Shown: positions 54,295 through 63,154 of the stretch, in pieces
How the letters are laid out: the number at the start of each line of letters is the position of its first letter
Position numbering within the stretch: position 1 is the stretch's first letter
From: Dyella_B jejuensis
GTDB taxonomy: Bacteria; Pseudomonadota; Gammaproteobacteria; Xanthomonadales; Rhodanobacteraceae
NCBI RefSeq assembly: GCF_044904675.1
Contig: NZ_JADIKJ010000015.1
Location: forward strand, 62,001-126,000
Direction of reading: 5' to 3'
Length of the DNA: 64,000 nt
Made by a program: the position numbers and the translations under genes
The notes under the pieces: model-generated
Seen by the model: only the letters and a program-made list of their open reading frames with translations
Databases searched by the model: none
Told to the model about the DNA's origin: nothing

Positions 54295-55620
54295 TCAGTT
54301 TGACTTGAGCTGCAGCGCAGGTTGCACGCGCGAGGCCCGGAAGGTGGGATAAAGACCCGCCAGCATCGTCGCGATGACGGCCACCAGCAGGGTAAGCAGC
54401 AGCAAGCCGAGATCCAGGTGCGCCAGCGTTGCGATTTCCTTGGGCAACACCCAGCCCACGCTTTCCACCCCGACCCAGGTCAGCAGCAGCCCGAGCACGC
54501 CACCGGTAAGCCCGACGATGCCCGCCTCGGTCAGGAATTGCGTATAGATGGCCAAACGCGGCGCACCCAGCGCGCGCCGCACGCCGATTTCCGAACTGCG
54601 GCGCAGGAACTTGGCGAGCAGCAATCCGGCCGTATTCACCAGGCAAACGACCAGCAGGCCCAGGGCCACCACCAGCGAGATCTTGGTGTCGCTGGGCACG
54701 ACGTGCTCGGAATCGAGCCAATCGTGCAGATCGCGCAGGCGGTTGTTCAGCGGCCAGCTGAAACGTCCGGCGCGTTTCTGGTCAAGGAAATAGCCGTCCA
54801 GGTAATCCTTGTAGGCGGTGGCGGCGGCCTTGTCGTCAAGCTCGGCCATATAGGCGATCCACACGCAGGTCGATTGCTGCAGACCAACGAAGCCGGAACC
54901 CTGGGGAATTTCCGCGCAATTGGTGTTGCCGTCGTTGGGCATGCCGACGTCGATGGCGCGCTCGAACGGCACGAATACGTCCTCGTGCCCGGTCGTGAAG
55001 CCACCGGTATTGACCACGTCGTAGAAGACCGGCTTGGGCGTCCAGTTATTCAGCACGCCGACCACGCGGTAATCCTTGCCGTCGATATTGACCGTCTTGC
55101 CTACGCTATTGGCGCCTGCGAACAATTTCTGGTTGATCTCGCCATTGAGCACCACCACCGCGGCACGCTCGGCGTCGTCGGCAGCGCTCCAGCCGCTGCC
55201 GTATTTGAACGGCACGTCCAGCATCGGGAAGAATTCGCTGTATACCGCATGGCCACCGACATTGATCGGATGCTTGCTCGCATCCGGCGGCACGATCGAG
55301 GGCGAGATGCGATACAGCGCCGACTGGTATTTCGCGCGATGCGCGCGCATCAGGTTGATCGCATCGGTGTAATCCATCGCATCCGGCGGATCATTGTTGT
55401 TGCTGCCATCCTGGCGCCCTTTCGGACCCCAGATATCGATCTGCGGTACATACAGCCGCGAGGATTTCCACGGAATCGGATCGCCCGATACCGCACGGAA
55501 TACCGAATAGCTGGTCATGGAGGCCGCCACCCCGAACGCGATGGCGAGAATCATCAGCACGGTAAGGCCAGGGCTTCGCTTGAGACTTCTTACCGCCAGA
55601 TCCACGTAATAGCCCAACAT
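54295..55620 (-). CDS. array permease 3A (MacB/FtsX-type, no ATPase domain)
   Basis: 441 aa A-type permease, MLGYYVDLAVRSLKRSPG at the start; helix 1 with ASMTSYSVFRAVSGDPIP groups it with 1A and 2A. Cys pair C-x16-C-V-W. Coupling segment EIGVRRALGAPRLA; tail SRVQPALQLKSN. A strong GGAGGT site 5 bases upstream and a 121-base gap to 2B, the largest inside the permease block. Confidence 0.9.
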   Translation of the reverse strand: MLGYYVDLAVRSLKRSPGLTVLMILAIAFGVAASMTSYSVFRAVSGDPIPWKSSRLYVPQIDIWGPKGRQDGSNNNDPPDAMDYTDAINLMRAHRAKYQSALYRISPSIVPPDASKHPINVGGHAVYSEFFPMLDVPFKYGSGWSAADDAERAAVVVLNGEINQKLFAGANSVGKTVNIDGKDYRVVGVLNNWTPKPVFYDVVNTGGFTTGHEDVFVPFERAIDVGMPNDGNTNCAEIPQGSGFVGLQQSTCVWIAYMAELDDKAAATAYKDYLDGYFLDQKRAGRFSWPLNNRLRDLHDWLDSEHVVPSDTKISLVVALGLLVVCLVNTAGLLLAKFLRRSSEIGVRRALGAPRLAIYTQFLTEAGIVGLTGGVLGLLLTWVGVESVGWVLPKEIATLAHLDLGLLLLTLLVAVIATMLAGLYPTFRASRVQPALQLKSN

Positions 55621-55741
55621 GGGGCACCTCCATTGAAAGGAAAACCGGGTATCGCGGATCGGCAATGGAAAACAGCAGGGCCACGCTGCGAGCAGCTTCG
55701 CGCCGATGTTTCCATGATTGCCGATTCACCTTCCCACTCAT

Positions 55742-56968
55742 TCACACCGATCGCGTCGCTTCCACCGGCGGCACGTGCGAGGCACGCAACGCCGGCGCCA
55801 ATACGGCGCCCTGCCCCAGCAGCAACAGCGTCGCCACGCCCAACAGCACGTAACCCGGCGCCAGGCGTTCCATCTCGAACTGCTTCATCAGCCAAAGATT
55901 CAGCACCACCGCCAACAGGCCGCCGAGCGTGACGCCAGCCAACCCGATCAACAGGTTTTCGGTAAGGAAATAGCTGAGGATGTCGCGCTGCGTCGCGCCC
56001 AGCGCGCGCCGCACGCCGATCTGCTTGCGGCGCTGGCCGACCCAGAAGCTGGTCAGGCCCACGATGCCAGCGCCGGTGATCGCCAGCATGATCATGCTGA
56101 TGCCGCTCATCAGGATCGCCATGCCGCGATCGCCGCCATAGGCAAGCTGGCGCACTTGCGCAAACGTCTGCACGCCGTCTTTCGGGCTGATCACGCGCAT
56201 GCGATTGGCGGCATACAGGTCTGCCCGCACCCGGTGAGCGACCGCTTCCAGCTGGCCAGGCTGGGTGCGCAGCACATATTGGGTTATCGGCTCCAGCTGG
56301 CGATAAGGCACCAGCGTCGAGTAATCCGCCCATTTGGCAAAGCCGGTATCTACCCACGGCGTGCGCATGCGCTCGACCACGCCGATGATGAGGCTCGGCT
56401 TGGCACTGAGATAAGCCACCTTGCCTACTGCCGAGCCATCCGGAAACAGCAGCCGGGCAAGCGCGCTGGTAATGATGATCACGGACGGCTCGACCCGGCC
56501 GTGCCGATCGATCTGCCCGATCTCATCGGCGTGGAAGTTGCGGCCGGCCGCCAGCTTCAGGCCGAGCGTGGATAGCGCGTTCGCATCGGCGAAATAGATC
56601 GCGGTGCTCGATATGGGTTTCAGCTTGTCCGGCGTATGACCGATACCGTAGGCAATGCCGCCATCGCTCAACGGATAAGTATTGGTGGCATAAACGTTCG
56701 CCACGCCGGGAATCTTGCGCAGCGTAGCCAGGTCTTCGGCCATCAAGGCCGCGATCTGGTCCGCGCCGGGCTTGCCCGCCCACTCATTGCCCACCACCAG
56801 CAGGTGCGGTTCGTCGATGCCGCTCGGTTGCGCCAGGCGGGCCAGCCGTTGCTGGATGATGAACAATGCATTGCAGACGATCGCCAGCGTCAGCGCGATC
56901 TGCATCGCGATCAGCAGGGTGCCTGCCTTGTGGTGCCGGAGCGCGGCGATGATCGGCTTTATCTGCAT
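55742..56968 (-). CDS. array permease 2B (MacB/FtsX-type, no ATPase domain)
   Basis: 408 aa B-type permease. MQIKPIIAALRHHKAGTLL, helix 1 IVCNALFII, periplasmic domain, coupling segment RRKQIGVRRALGATQRD, tail ALRASHVPPVEATRSV. 10 bases after 2A. The 121 bases that follow it, up to 3A, hold an imperfect inverted repeat (ATCGGCAATGGAAA against TTTCCATGATTGCCGAT, about 55657-55732) but no promoter that I can support. Confidence 0.9.
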   Translation of the reverse strand: MQIKPIIAALRHHKAGTLLIAMQIALTLAIVCNALFIIQQRLARLAQPSGIDEPHLLVVGNEWAGKPGADQIAALMAEDLATLRKIPGVANVYATNTYPLSDGGIAYGIGHTPDKLKPISSTAIYFADANALSTLGLKLAAGRNFHADEIGQIDRHGRVEPSVIIITSALARLLFPDGSAVGKVAYLSAKPSLIIGVVERMRTPWVDTGFAKWADYSTLVPYRQLEPITQYVLRTQPGQLEAVAHRVRADLYAANRMRVISPKDGVQTFAQVRQLAYGGDRGMAILMSGISMIMLAITGAGIVGLTSFWVGQRRKQIGVRRALGATQRDILSYFLTENLLIGLAGVTLGGLLAVVLNLWLMKQFEMERLAPGYVLLGVATLLLLGQGAVLAPALRASHVPPVEATRSV

Positions 56969-56978
56969 CGTGGCCGCC

Positions 56979-58295
56979 TCAGTTCGATTTCAGTTGCCAC
57001 GCGGGCTGCACGCGCGCGGCACGCCAGGTGGGATAAAACGCGGCCACCACGGTGGCGACTATTGCGCAAAGCAGGGTCAGGCCCACCAGGCTTGCGCTCA
57101 TATGCGCCAGGCTCGCGATATCAGGCTGGAAAATCAGGCCGATGCTGAGCACGCCAACGCCGGTAAACAACAGGCCCGCCACGCCGCCGGCAACGCCGAT
57201 CATGGCCGCCTCGGCCAGGAACTGCACCCAGATTTCCCGGCGCGAAGCGCCGAGCGCGCGACGCACACCGATCTCCGCCGAGCGGCGCAAGAATTTGGCC
57301 AGCAGCAAGCCCACGGTATTGACCAGGCATACCAGCAGAAAGCCCAGCGACAACAGCAGGGACATGCGCGTTTCGGGTGGAATTACCTTTTCGTGGTCCA
57401 GCCACTGCATCAAATTGAACAATTTGGCGTCAGGCGGCCAATTGAAGCGTCCCGCCCGATCCTGCTCGGCGCCATAGCCTTGCAGATAGTTTCGATAGGC
57501 GCGCACCGCGGCGCTATCGGGCAGTTCGACCCATAGCGACACCCACGCGCAAGTGGATTGCAGCCAACCCTCCCAGCCGGCGTTATAGCCGGAATTCCCA
57601 TGGCAATCGTTGTTGCCGGCGGTGTCGGTATGTATATCCACCGCATAGGTAAACGGCAGGAAAAAATCGGGTGGATCGCCGAAGCCATCCGAATTGTTGA
57701 CATCATAAAAGCGCGGGCGTGGATTGAAGTTCGCCAGCACGCCGATCACGCGGTAATCGTGATCGTCCAGGCGCACCGTGCGGCCTACGCTGTTCGCGCC
57801 ACCAAACAACTGCCGGTTGAGCTGGTTGCTGATCACGACCACCGGCGCATGCGCATCATCCTGCGCGGCATCCCAGCCGCTACCGTAGAGGAACGGCGCC
57901 TGGAACATCGGAAAGAAATCGGCATAGGTGGCATAGCCCAAGACATGCATCGGTTCCCGCCCGGCATCCTGCGGGATAGCGGTATAGGCCACCGGATAGA
58001 TCGCCGCCTGCCGCGCAGCCCGGTGGTCGCGCATCAAGGCCATGGCGTCGGCGTAGCTGAGCGCATCCGGCAGGTCACGACCTTCGGCGCGGCTTTGCGG
58101 ACCCCACAGGTCGATGATCGGCACGAACAGCTGGGAGGACTTTTCCGGCAATGGATTGCCGGATACCGCGCGGAATACCGCATAGGTGGTCATCGATGCG
58201 GCCACGCCCACACCGATGGCCAGTACCATCAGCGCGGTCAGCAGCGGATTTTTCCGCAGGCTGCGCGCACCCAGGCGCAGATAATAGGCCAGCAT
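56979..58295 (-). CDS. array permease 2A (MacB/FtsX-type, no ATPase domain)
   Basis: 438 aa A-type permease, exactly the length of 1A. MLAYYLRLGARSLRKNPL at the start, helix 1 with ASMTTYAVFRAVSGNPLP. Cys pair C-x17-C-A-W. Coupling segment EIGVRRALGASRREI; tail ARVQPAWQLKSN. 41 bases after 1B. The longer frame upstream lacks permease character. Confidence 0.9.
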   Translation of the reverse strand: MLAYYLRLGARSLRKNPLLTALMVLAIGVGVAASMTTYAVFRAVSGNPLPEKSSQLFVPIIDLWGPQSRAEGRDLPDALSYADAMALMRDHRAARQAAIYPVAYTAIPQDAGREPMHVLGYATYADFFPMFQAPFLYGSGWDAAQDDAHAPVVVISNQLNRQLFGGANSVGRTVRLDDHDYRVIGVLANFNPRPRFYDVNNSDGFGDPPDFFLPFTYAVDIHTDTAGNNDCHGNSGYNAGWEGWLQSTCAWVSLWVELPDSAAVRAYRNYLQGYGAEQDRAGRFNWPPDAKLFNLMQWLDHEKVIPPETRMSLLLSLGFLLVCLVNTVGLLLAKFLRRSAEIGVRRALGASRREIWVQFLAEAAMIGVAGGVAGLLFTGVGVLSIGLIFQPDIASLAHMSASLVGLTLLCAIVATVVAAFYPTWRAARVQPAWQLKSN

Positions 58296-58336
58296 ATGAA
58301 TCCGCGATTCCCCACTGTCTTTGGCCGATTGCGCGT

Positions 58337-59575
58337 TCATGCCGGTCGCGTGGCCTCCACCGGTGACACGCGGGAGGCACGCAACGCCGGCGCGAATACC
58401 GCGCTCTGTCCCAACAGCAACAACACGATCGCCGCGACCAGCAGATAGCTGCCCGGCAGATGCTCCATTGCGAAGCGCGCCACCATCCATAAGTTGATAC
58501 CGACCGCCAGCACAATGCCGACGAACACCCCAGCCGCGCCGATCAGGAAATTCTCGGTCATGAAATAGCTGAGGATGTCGCCGCGCGTCGCGCCCAAAGC
58601 GCGGCGCACGCCAATCTGCCGGCGTCTTTGGCCGACCCAGAAACTGGTCAAGCCGACAATGCCCGCGGCAGTGATCGCCAGCAGCACGGCACTGACGATG
58701 CCCATCAGGATCGTCATGCCGTAATCACGCTCATACGCCTTGGCGCGGATCTGCGCGAATGTCATCACGCCATCCTTCGGATCGAAGATGCGCAGGCGGT
58801 TTTGCGCGAGCAACGTCTTGGGCGCATCGCGCATCGCTGCCGCCAACTGGCCGGGCCGGGCGCGGACCAGGTAATAGGTACCATCGACCGCGATATCCCG
58901 CATCGGCACCAGCACGACGTTATACGCATAGGGCGTATCGTCGCTGCCCATCAAGTGCGATTGCAGCGTATCGGTAATGCCGATGATGGTAGAAGGCGTA
59001 TTGTTGCTCATGGCATAGATCTGCTTGCCGAGCGCATCGCCATCCGGAAACAGTACGTGCGCCAAATCCTTGCTGACGATGATCACCGGCCACGACTTGG
59101 TGTCCTGCAGGGACGTCGCCTTGATTTCATCGGGAGTGAAATTGCGCCCCGCGACGAGCCTTACGCCCATCGTGCCGAGCGTATGTTCATCCGAGAGATA
59201 GATCGCCGAATCCGTCGTCATCCGCACCTGCTGCGGTTTCATGCGGATGAAGTTGTCCCATCCGCCACCACGCAGCGGATAGCTGTTGAGCGACGTGGCA
59301 TCCTGCACGCTGCCCAGCTGGCGCAACGCAGTGAGATCGGCCTGAATCTGCACGTCGATGTTGCGATTGGATGAGGTATCCGCCCACATGTTCGAGATGA
59401 CGAAGAGATTCGATTCCTCCATGCCCGAAGGGCGTTCGACGCGGGCGACGCGCTCGTGAATGATGAACAGCGCGTTGCAGACGATCGCCAGCGTCAACGC
59501 GATCTGGAATCCAATCAGCAACGTGCCTGCCTTATGCCGGCGCATTGCGACGAGTATGGGCTTGATCTGGATCAT
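58337..59575 (-). CDS. array permease 1B (MacB/FtsX-type, no ATPase domain)
   Basis: 412 aa B-type permease. MIQIKPILVAMRRHKAGTLL, helix 1 IVCNALFII, periplasmic domain (about 45-285), coupling segment RRRQIGVRRALGATRGD, tail ALRASRVSPVEATRPA. 7 bases after the 1A stop, so surely co-translated with it. Confidence 0.9.
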   Translation of the reverse strand: MIQIKPILVAMRRHKAGTLLIGFQIALTLAIVCNALFIIHERVARVERPSGMEESNLFVISNMWADTSSNRNIDVQIQADLTALRQLGSVQDATSLNSYPLRGGGWDNFIRMKPQQVRMTTDSAIYLSDEHTLGTMGVRLVAGRNFTPDEIKATSLQDTKSWPVIIVSKDLAHVLFPDGDALGKQIYAMSNNTPSTIIGITDTLQSHLMGSDDTPYAYNVVLVPMRDIAVDGTYYLVRARPGQLAAAMRDAPKTLLAQNRLRIFDPKDGVMTFAQIRAKAYERDYGMTILMGIVSAVLLAITAAGIVGLTSFWVGQRRRQIGVRRALGATRGDILSYFMTENFLIGAAGVFVGIVLAVGINLWMVARFAMEHLPGSYLLVAAIVLLLLGQSAVFAPALRASRVSPVEATRPA

Positions 59576-59582
59576 GGTCGCC

Positions 59583-60899
59583 TCAGTTGGATTTCAGTTG
59601 CCACGCCGGCTGCACCTGGGCGGCGCGCCAGGTCGGATAGAACGCGGCAATCACCGTTGCGAACACCGCGACGGCGAGCGTGGTAATCAGCAACGAAAAG
59701 TCCAGGTAGGCCAGCTGCGCGATCTCCGGCTCGAACAGCAAGCCGATGCCTTGCATGCCCACGATCGTCAACAACAGACCTAGCGCGCCGCCGGCCAGGC
59801 CAATGGCGGCCGCCTCCATCAGGAACTGCGCATACACTTCGCGCCGCGTCGCGCCGAGCGCGCGGCGCACCCCGATTTCCGCCGAACGCTGCATGAATTT
59901 GGCGAGCAGCAAACCGATCGTATTGACCAGGCAGATCACGAAGAAGCCGATCGATACGGCTAGTGAAATGCGGCTCTCCGTGGGAACGACCTTATTGAAA
60001 TCCAACCATTGCAGGACATTGCGCAGGCGCACGTTGGGCGCCCACTGGAAGCGTCCGGCACGCTGCTGGTCCGCCGCGTAGGAGGTAAGGAAATCCCTGT
60101 ATCGCTGCGCATCGGCCGGACTCGGCAGCTCGACCCAGAACGGAATCCAGGCACACTCGCGATGCAGCCATTCCTCATCGCTTGCAATGTGCATCGGCGC
60201 GCCGCCGCAGTTGTTGCGTCCGGACTGAGCGATATTCAGGTCGATGGCGCGATTCAGGTCGACATACAACTGCGGCGGATCGGCGAACTGCATGCCGTCG
60301 AACACGTCGTAGTAGCGTGGCTTAGGATCCCAGTGCCCGGTCACGCCGACGATGCGGTAAGTGCGCATGCCTAGCGTTACATCACGGCCGACGCTGTTCG
60401 CGCCACCGAAAAGCTTTTGGTTCAGCGCGTCACTGATGACCGTCACCGCGGCATGCGCATCGTCATCGGCCCTGGCCCATGGAGCGCCATATTTGAACGG
60501 CACGTCGAACATGGTGAAGAAGTCGGCCGTGGCCGCATAGCCGTCCGCGGTAAAGGGCAGGCCCTGCGCATCATTCGGCAGTACCGACAAGGCGACATCG
60601 TAGAACGCGGCTTCGCGCCGAGCCTGGTGGGCGCGCAGCAGCGCCATTGCATCGGTGTAGTTGAGCGCTTCCGGCGGCTCATTGCCGGGCTCGTTGTATT
60701 GCGGCCCGCGATTGTCGATTTGCACGTTGTACAGCTGGCCGGATTTCCACGGAATCGGATCGCCCGAAACCACCCGGAACACCGACCAGGTGATCATCGA
60801 CGCGGCTACGCCGAAGCCGATCGCCATCACCATCAGCGCGGTGAGCACTGGGTTGCGCTTGAGGCTGCGCATGCCGAGCTGGAAGTAATAGGCGAACAT
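59583..60899 (-). CDS. array permease 1A (MacB/FtsX-type, no ATPase domain)
   Basis: 438 aa A-type permease nearest the ATPase gene. MFAYYFQLGMRSLKRNPV, helix 1 about 18-40, periplasmic MacB_PCD-like domain of about 250 residues with Cys pair C-x17-C-A-W, then three helices (about 308-328, 355-375, 395-417) with the ATPase-coupling segment EIGVRRALGATRREV after the first. Tail AQVQPAWQLKSN. By MacB precedent, A and B would form the dimer that clasps two ATPase subunits. Confidence 0.9.
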   Translation of the reverse strand: MFAYYFQLGMRSLKRNPVLTALMVMAIGFGVAASMITWSVFRVVSGDPIPWKSGQLYNVQIDNRGPQYNEPGNEPPEALNYTDAMALLRAHQARREAAFYDVALSVLPNDAQGLPFTADGYAATADFFTMFDVPFKYGAPWARADDDAHAAVTVISDALNQKLFGGANSVGRDVTLGMRTYRIVGVTGHWDPKPRYYDVFDGMQFADPPQLYVDLNRAIDLNIAQSGRNNCGGAPMHIASDEEWLHRECAWIPFWVELPSPADAQRYRDFLTSYAADQQRAGRFQWAPNVRLRNVLQWLDFNKVVPTESRISLAVSIGFFVICLVNTIGLLLAKFMQRSAEIGVRRALGATRREVYAQFLMEAAAIGLAGGALGLLLTIVGMQGIGLLFEPEIAQLAYLDFSLLITTLAVAVFATVIAAFYPTWRAAQVQPAWQLKSN

Positions 60900-60942
60900 G
60901 GGTTGGAAAGTCCGATCTCTGGTGAGGTTGTGGCATGGGTGG

Positions 60943-60980
60943 TCCCTCACCCCGACCCTCTCCCCGGAGGGAGAGGGAGC
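60943..60980. repeat. dispersed hairpin repeat between ATPase and permease 1A genes
   Basis: CCTCACCCCGACCCTCTCCC followed by CGGA and GGGAGAGGGAGC; the stem CCCTCTCCC/GGGAGAGGG is perfect. Same family as 34375-34400 and 61735-61833. In the transcript it forms a stable hairpin between two cistrons. Confidence 0.65.
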
Positions 60981-60987
60981 GGTTGCG

Positions 60988-61710
60988 TCAGCCGCGAATC
61001 TGTCCGGCGGCCGCCGTATAAGCGGTGTGGAAGCGCGGATCTTCGGCCAGATCCACCACCTGGCCGTCGATGATGTGCACGTTGCGCTGCGCGCGCGCGG
61101 CAAGTTCCGGATCGTGCGTGACCATCACGATGGTGGCGCCTTCGCGGTGGATTTCTTCCAGCAATTCCAATACGCCGCGGGCCATCTGCGTATCCAGGTT
61201 GCCGGTCGGTTCGTCGGCGAGCAGCAGGCGCGGGCTGCCGGCGAGCGCGCGGGCGATGGCGACGCGCTGTTGCTGGCCGCCGGATAACTCGGCCGGATAG
61301 TGCTTGGCGCGCGAAGCCAGGCCAACCCGTTCCAGCGCACCCATGATGCGCTCCTTGCGCTCGGGCCCCTTCATGCCACGGTAGCGCAGCGGCACCTCGA
61401 CGTTGTCGAACACGTTGAGATCGGGAATCAGGTTGAAGGCCTGGAAGATGAAACCGATTTTTTCATTGCGGATCTTCGAGCGCGCGTTGTCGTCGAGCCG
61501 GCTGACCTCGATGCCGTCCAGGTGGTATTCGCCGCCGGTGAAGGTTTCCAGCAAACCCGCGATGGTGAGGAACGTGGTCTTGCCCGAACCGGATGGACCG
61601 GTGACGGCCACGAACTCGCCTTCCTTGACGTTGATGTTGAAATCGCGAAGCGCGTAGGTTTCCACCACTTCGGTGCGATAGACCTTGGAGAGATGCGTCA
61701 TCTTCAGCAT
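60988..61710 (-). CDS. ABC transporter ATPase of the permease array (MacB/LolD type)
   Basis: 240 aa, a free-standing ATPase. Walker A GPSGSGKT at 38-45, Q-loop Q90, signature LSGGQQQR at 142-149, Walker B LLLADEPTGNLD at 162-173 and switch His199 in VTHD. NEKIGFIFQAFNLIPDLNV is characteristic of the MacB/LolD/FtsE group. It is the only ATPase gene in the array, so it presumably serves all six permease pairs. AAGGA site 8 bases before the ATG. Confidence 0.95.
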   Translation of the reverse strand: MLKMTHLSKVYRTEVVETYALRDFNINVKEGEFVAVTGPSGSGKTTFLTIAGLLETFTGGEYHLDGIEVSRLDDNARSKIRNEKIGFIFQAFNLIPDLNVFDNVEVPLRYRGMKGPERKERIMGALERVGLASRAKHYPAELSGGQQQRVAIARALAGSPRLLLADEPTGNLDTQMARGVLELLEEIHREGATIVMVTHDPELAARAQRNVHIIDGQVVDLAEDPRFHTAYTAAAGQIRG

Positions 61711-61734
61711 GAGTTTGTCCTTCGGTTGATGGAT

Positions 61735-61833
61735 GCCCCTCCTCCCGTTCGCAGGAGGAGGCTGGGACGGGGTGAAGGCTTGCCGCAATGGCTCACCCCA
61801 CCTCAGCCCTCCCCTGCGAGCAAGGGAGGGAGT
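61735..61833. repeat. paired inverted dispersed repeats between fusion-protein and ATPase genes
   Basis: Two hairpin units in opposite orientation: CCCTCCTCCCGTTCGCAGGA onward (61736-61761) with GGGACGGGGTGA, and TCACCCCACCTCAGCCCTCC (61793-61812) with a second stem around CCCTCCC/GGGAGGG. The arrangement resembles BIME/REP doublets. Confidence 0.6.
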
Positions 61834-61838
61834 AACTG

Positions 61839-63110
61839 TCAGCGGCTGATCACTACCCGCTGCGCGCCTTTGAAGTTGTCGGTGCCGGAAATCACGATGT
61901 TGTCGCCTTCCTTGAGGCCATCGAGGATCTCCACTTTGTCGATGCTGCTTTCGCCCGCGCGGATCGGCGTCTTGGTGGCGATGCCATCGCGCACCACGTA
62001 GGCATAGCTGCCGCCGGATTCGTCCACGAAGGAACCGCGCTGCACGGTGAGCACGTTCTCGCGATGATCGAGCAGGATGCGCACGGACAGGCGCTGGTTC
62101 TGGCGCAGTTGCTTGGGCGTGCTGCCTTCGAAACGCACGCGGGCGGCCACTTCGCCGTTCACCACTTCGGGCGAGATGGCGCTGACCACGCCCTTCCAGG
62201 TGTTGTCGTTGCCGCTGATTTCGCCAGTCATGCCGATGGCCAGGTCGCGGGCGAAGCTTTCGGGCACCTTCACTTCCACTTCCAGCGCTGACAAGTCGAT
62301 GACGCTTAGCAACTGCGCATCCTTGGCGACGGTGGCGCGCTCGGCGATAAACAGCTGGCCCACCTGTCCGTCGACCGGCGAACGCACATTGAGGTTATCG
62401 ACCTGGCGCTGCAGGTCTTGCACCAGCAGCAGCTGGCGATCGTGCGCGAGCTTCTTCGCCTTGATGTCGAAGACCTGGCTGTCGTTGCCCAGGTTGCGAT
62501 CGGCCTCGGCATGGCTGAAGGTAATCGATGCCTTGCGCAGCGCGTCGTTGGCGCGATCCACGTCCATCTGCGATACACCGCCCGCCTTGTAGGCCTTTTG
62601 ATAGCGGTCCAGGTCGCGCGCGGCGGTTTCTTCGTCGATCTTGGCGTTGTCGTACACCTTCTGCATCTGGGACGTCTTCGTGCGTGCGTCGATCTGCGCG
62701 CGCAGGTAGTCCACTTCCATCGCGTCGGTGTTGGATTGTTCCTGCGCGAGCTTGTTGAGCAGTTCGGGGCTGTCGATGACCGCCAGCACCTGGCCCTTCT
62801 TCACCGTATCGCCGGCGTGCACTTTCAAGGTGACCGCGCCGCCATAGGTGGCGTACAGCGTCGGGCTCACCGCGGCGACCACTTGTCCTTCGGCGGCGAT
62901 ATCGCGCACGAAGGGACCTCGCTGCACGGTGGCGAATGCGAGACGCGAGGCGCTGACGGAGGAATCGGCGGAAAACAGGCGCGCGATGCCCGGCATGAAG
63001 ATGCCCAGCACGATCACGGCAGCCACCGCCGCGCCGATCCACAACAGCTTCTTCCTGGGATTGGGCTTGACCTGGATCAGGCGATCCTGGGCTGAGGTGT
63101 CTCGAATCAT
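61839..63110 (-). CDS. membrane fusion (HlyD/MacA-type) protein of the permease array
   Basis: 423 aa periplasmic adaptor anchored by one helix (about residues 23-43). A lipoyl-like domain in two halves (SPTLYATYGGAVTLKVHAGD; LNVRSPVDGQVGQLFI) flanks a coiled-coil hairpin (about 115-235), followed by beta-barrel and membrane-proximal domains ending GTDNFKGAQRVVISR. By MacA precedent it would link the permeases to an outer-membrane TolC-type channel, which is not encoded here. First gene after the sigma-54 promoter; AAGGA site before the ATG. Confidence 0.94.
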   Translation of the reverse strand: MIRDTSAQDRLIQVKPNPRKKLLWIGAAVAAVIVLGIFMPGIARLFSADSSVSASRLAFATVQRGPFVRDIAAEGQVVAAVSPTLYATYGGAVTLKVHAGDTVKKGQVLAVIDSPELLNKLAQEQSNTDAMEVDYLRAQIDARTKTSQMQKVYDNAKIDEETAARDLDRYQKAYKAGGVSQMDVDRANDALRKASITFSHAEADRNLGNDSQVFDIKAKKLAHDRQLLLVQDLQRQVDNLNVRSPVDGQVGQLFIAERATVAKDAQLLSVIDLSALEVEVKVPESFARDLAIGMTGEISGNDNTWKGVVSAISPEVVNGEVAARVRFEGSTPKQLRQNQRLSVRILLDHRENVLTVQRGSFVDESGGSYAYVVRDGIATKTPIRAGESSIDKVEILDGLKEGDNIVISGTDNFKGAQRVVISR

Positions 63111-63122
63111 GGTGCGTTCCTT

Positions 63123-63141
63123 GGCCGCGGACAGTGCGGCC
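63123..63141 (-). promoter_or_regulatory. leader hairpin overlapping the region of transcription start
   Basis: GGCCGC-N7-GCGGCC with a GGACA half-site in the loop, placed between the -12 element and the AAGGA ribosome binding site, which starts right after the stem. Confidence 0.5.
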
Positions 63142-63154
63142 CCACACCTGACTC

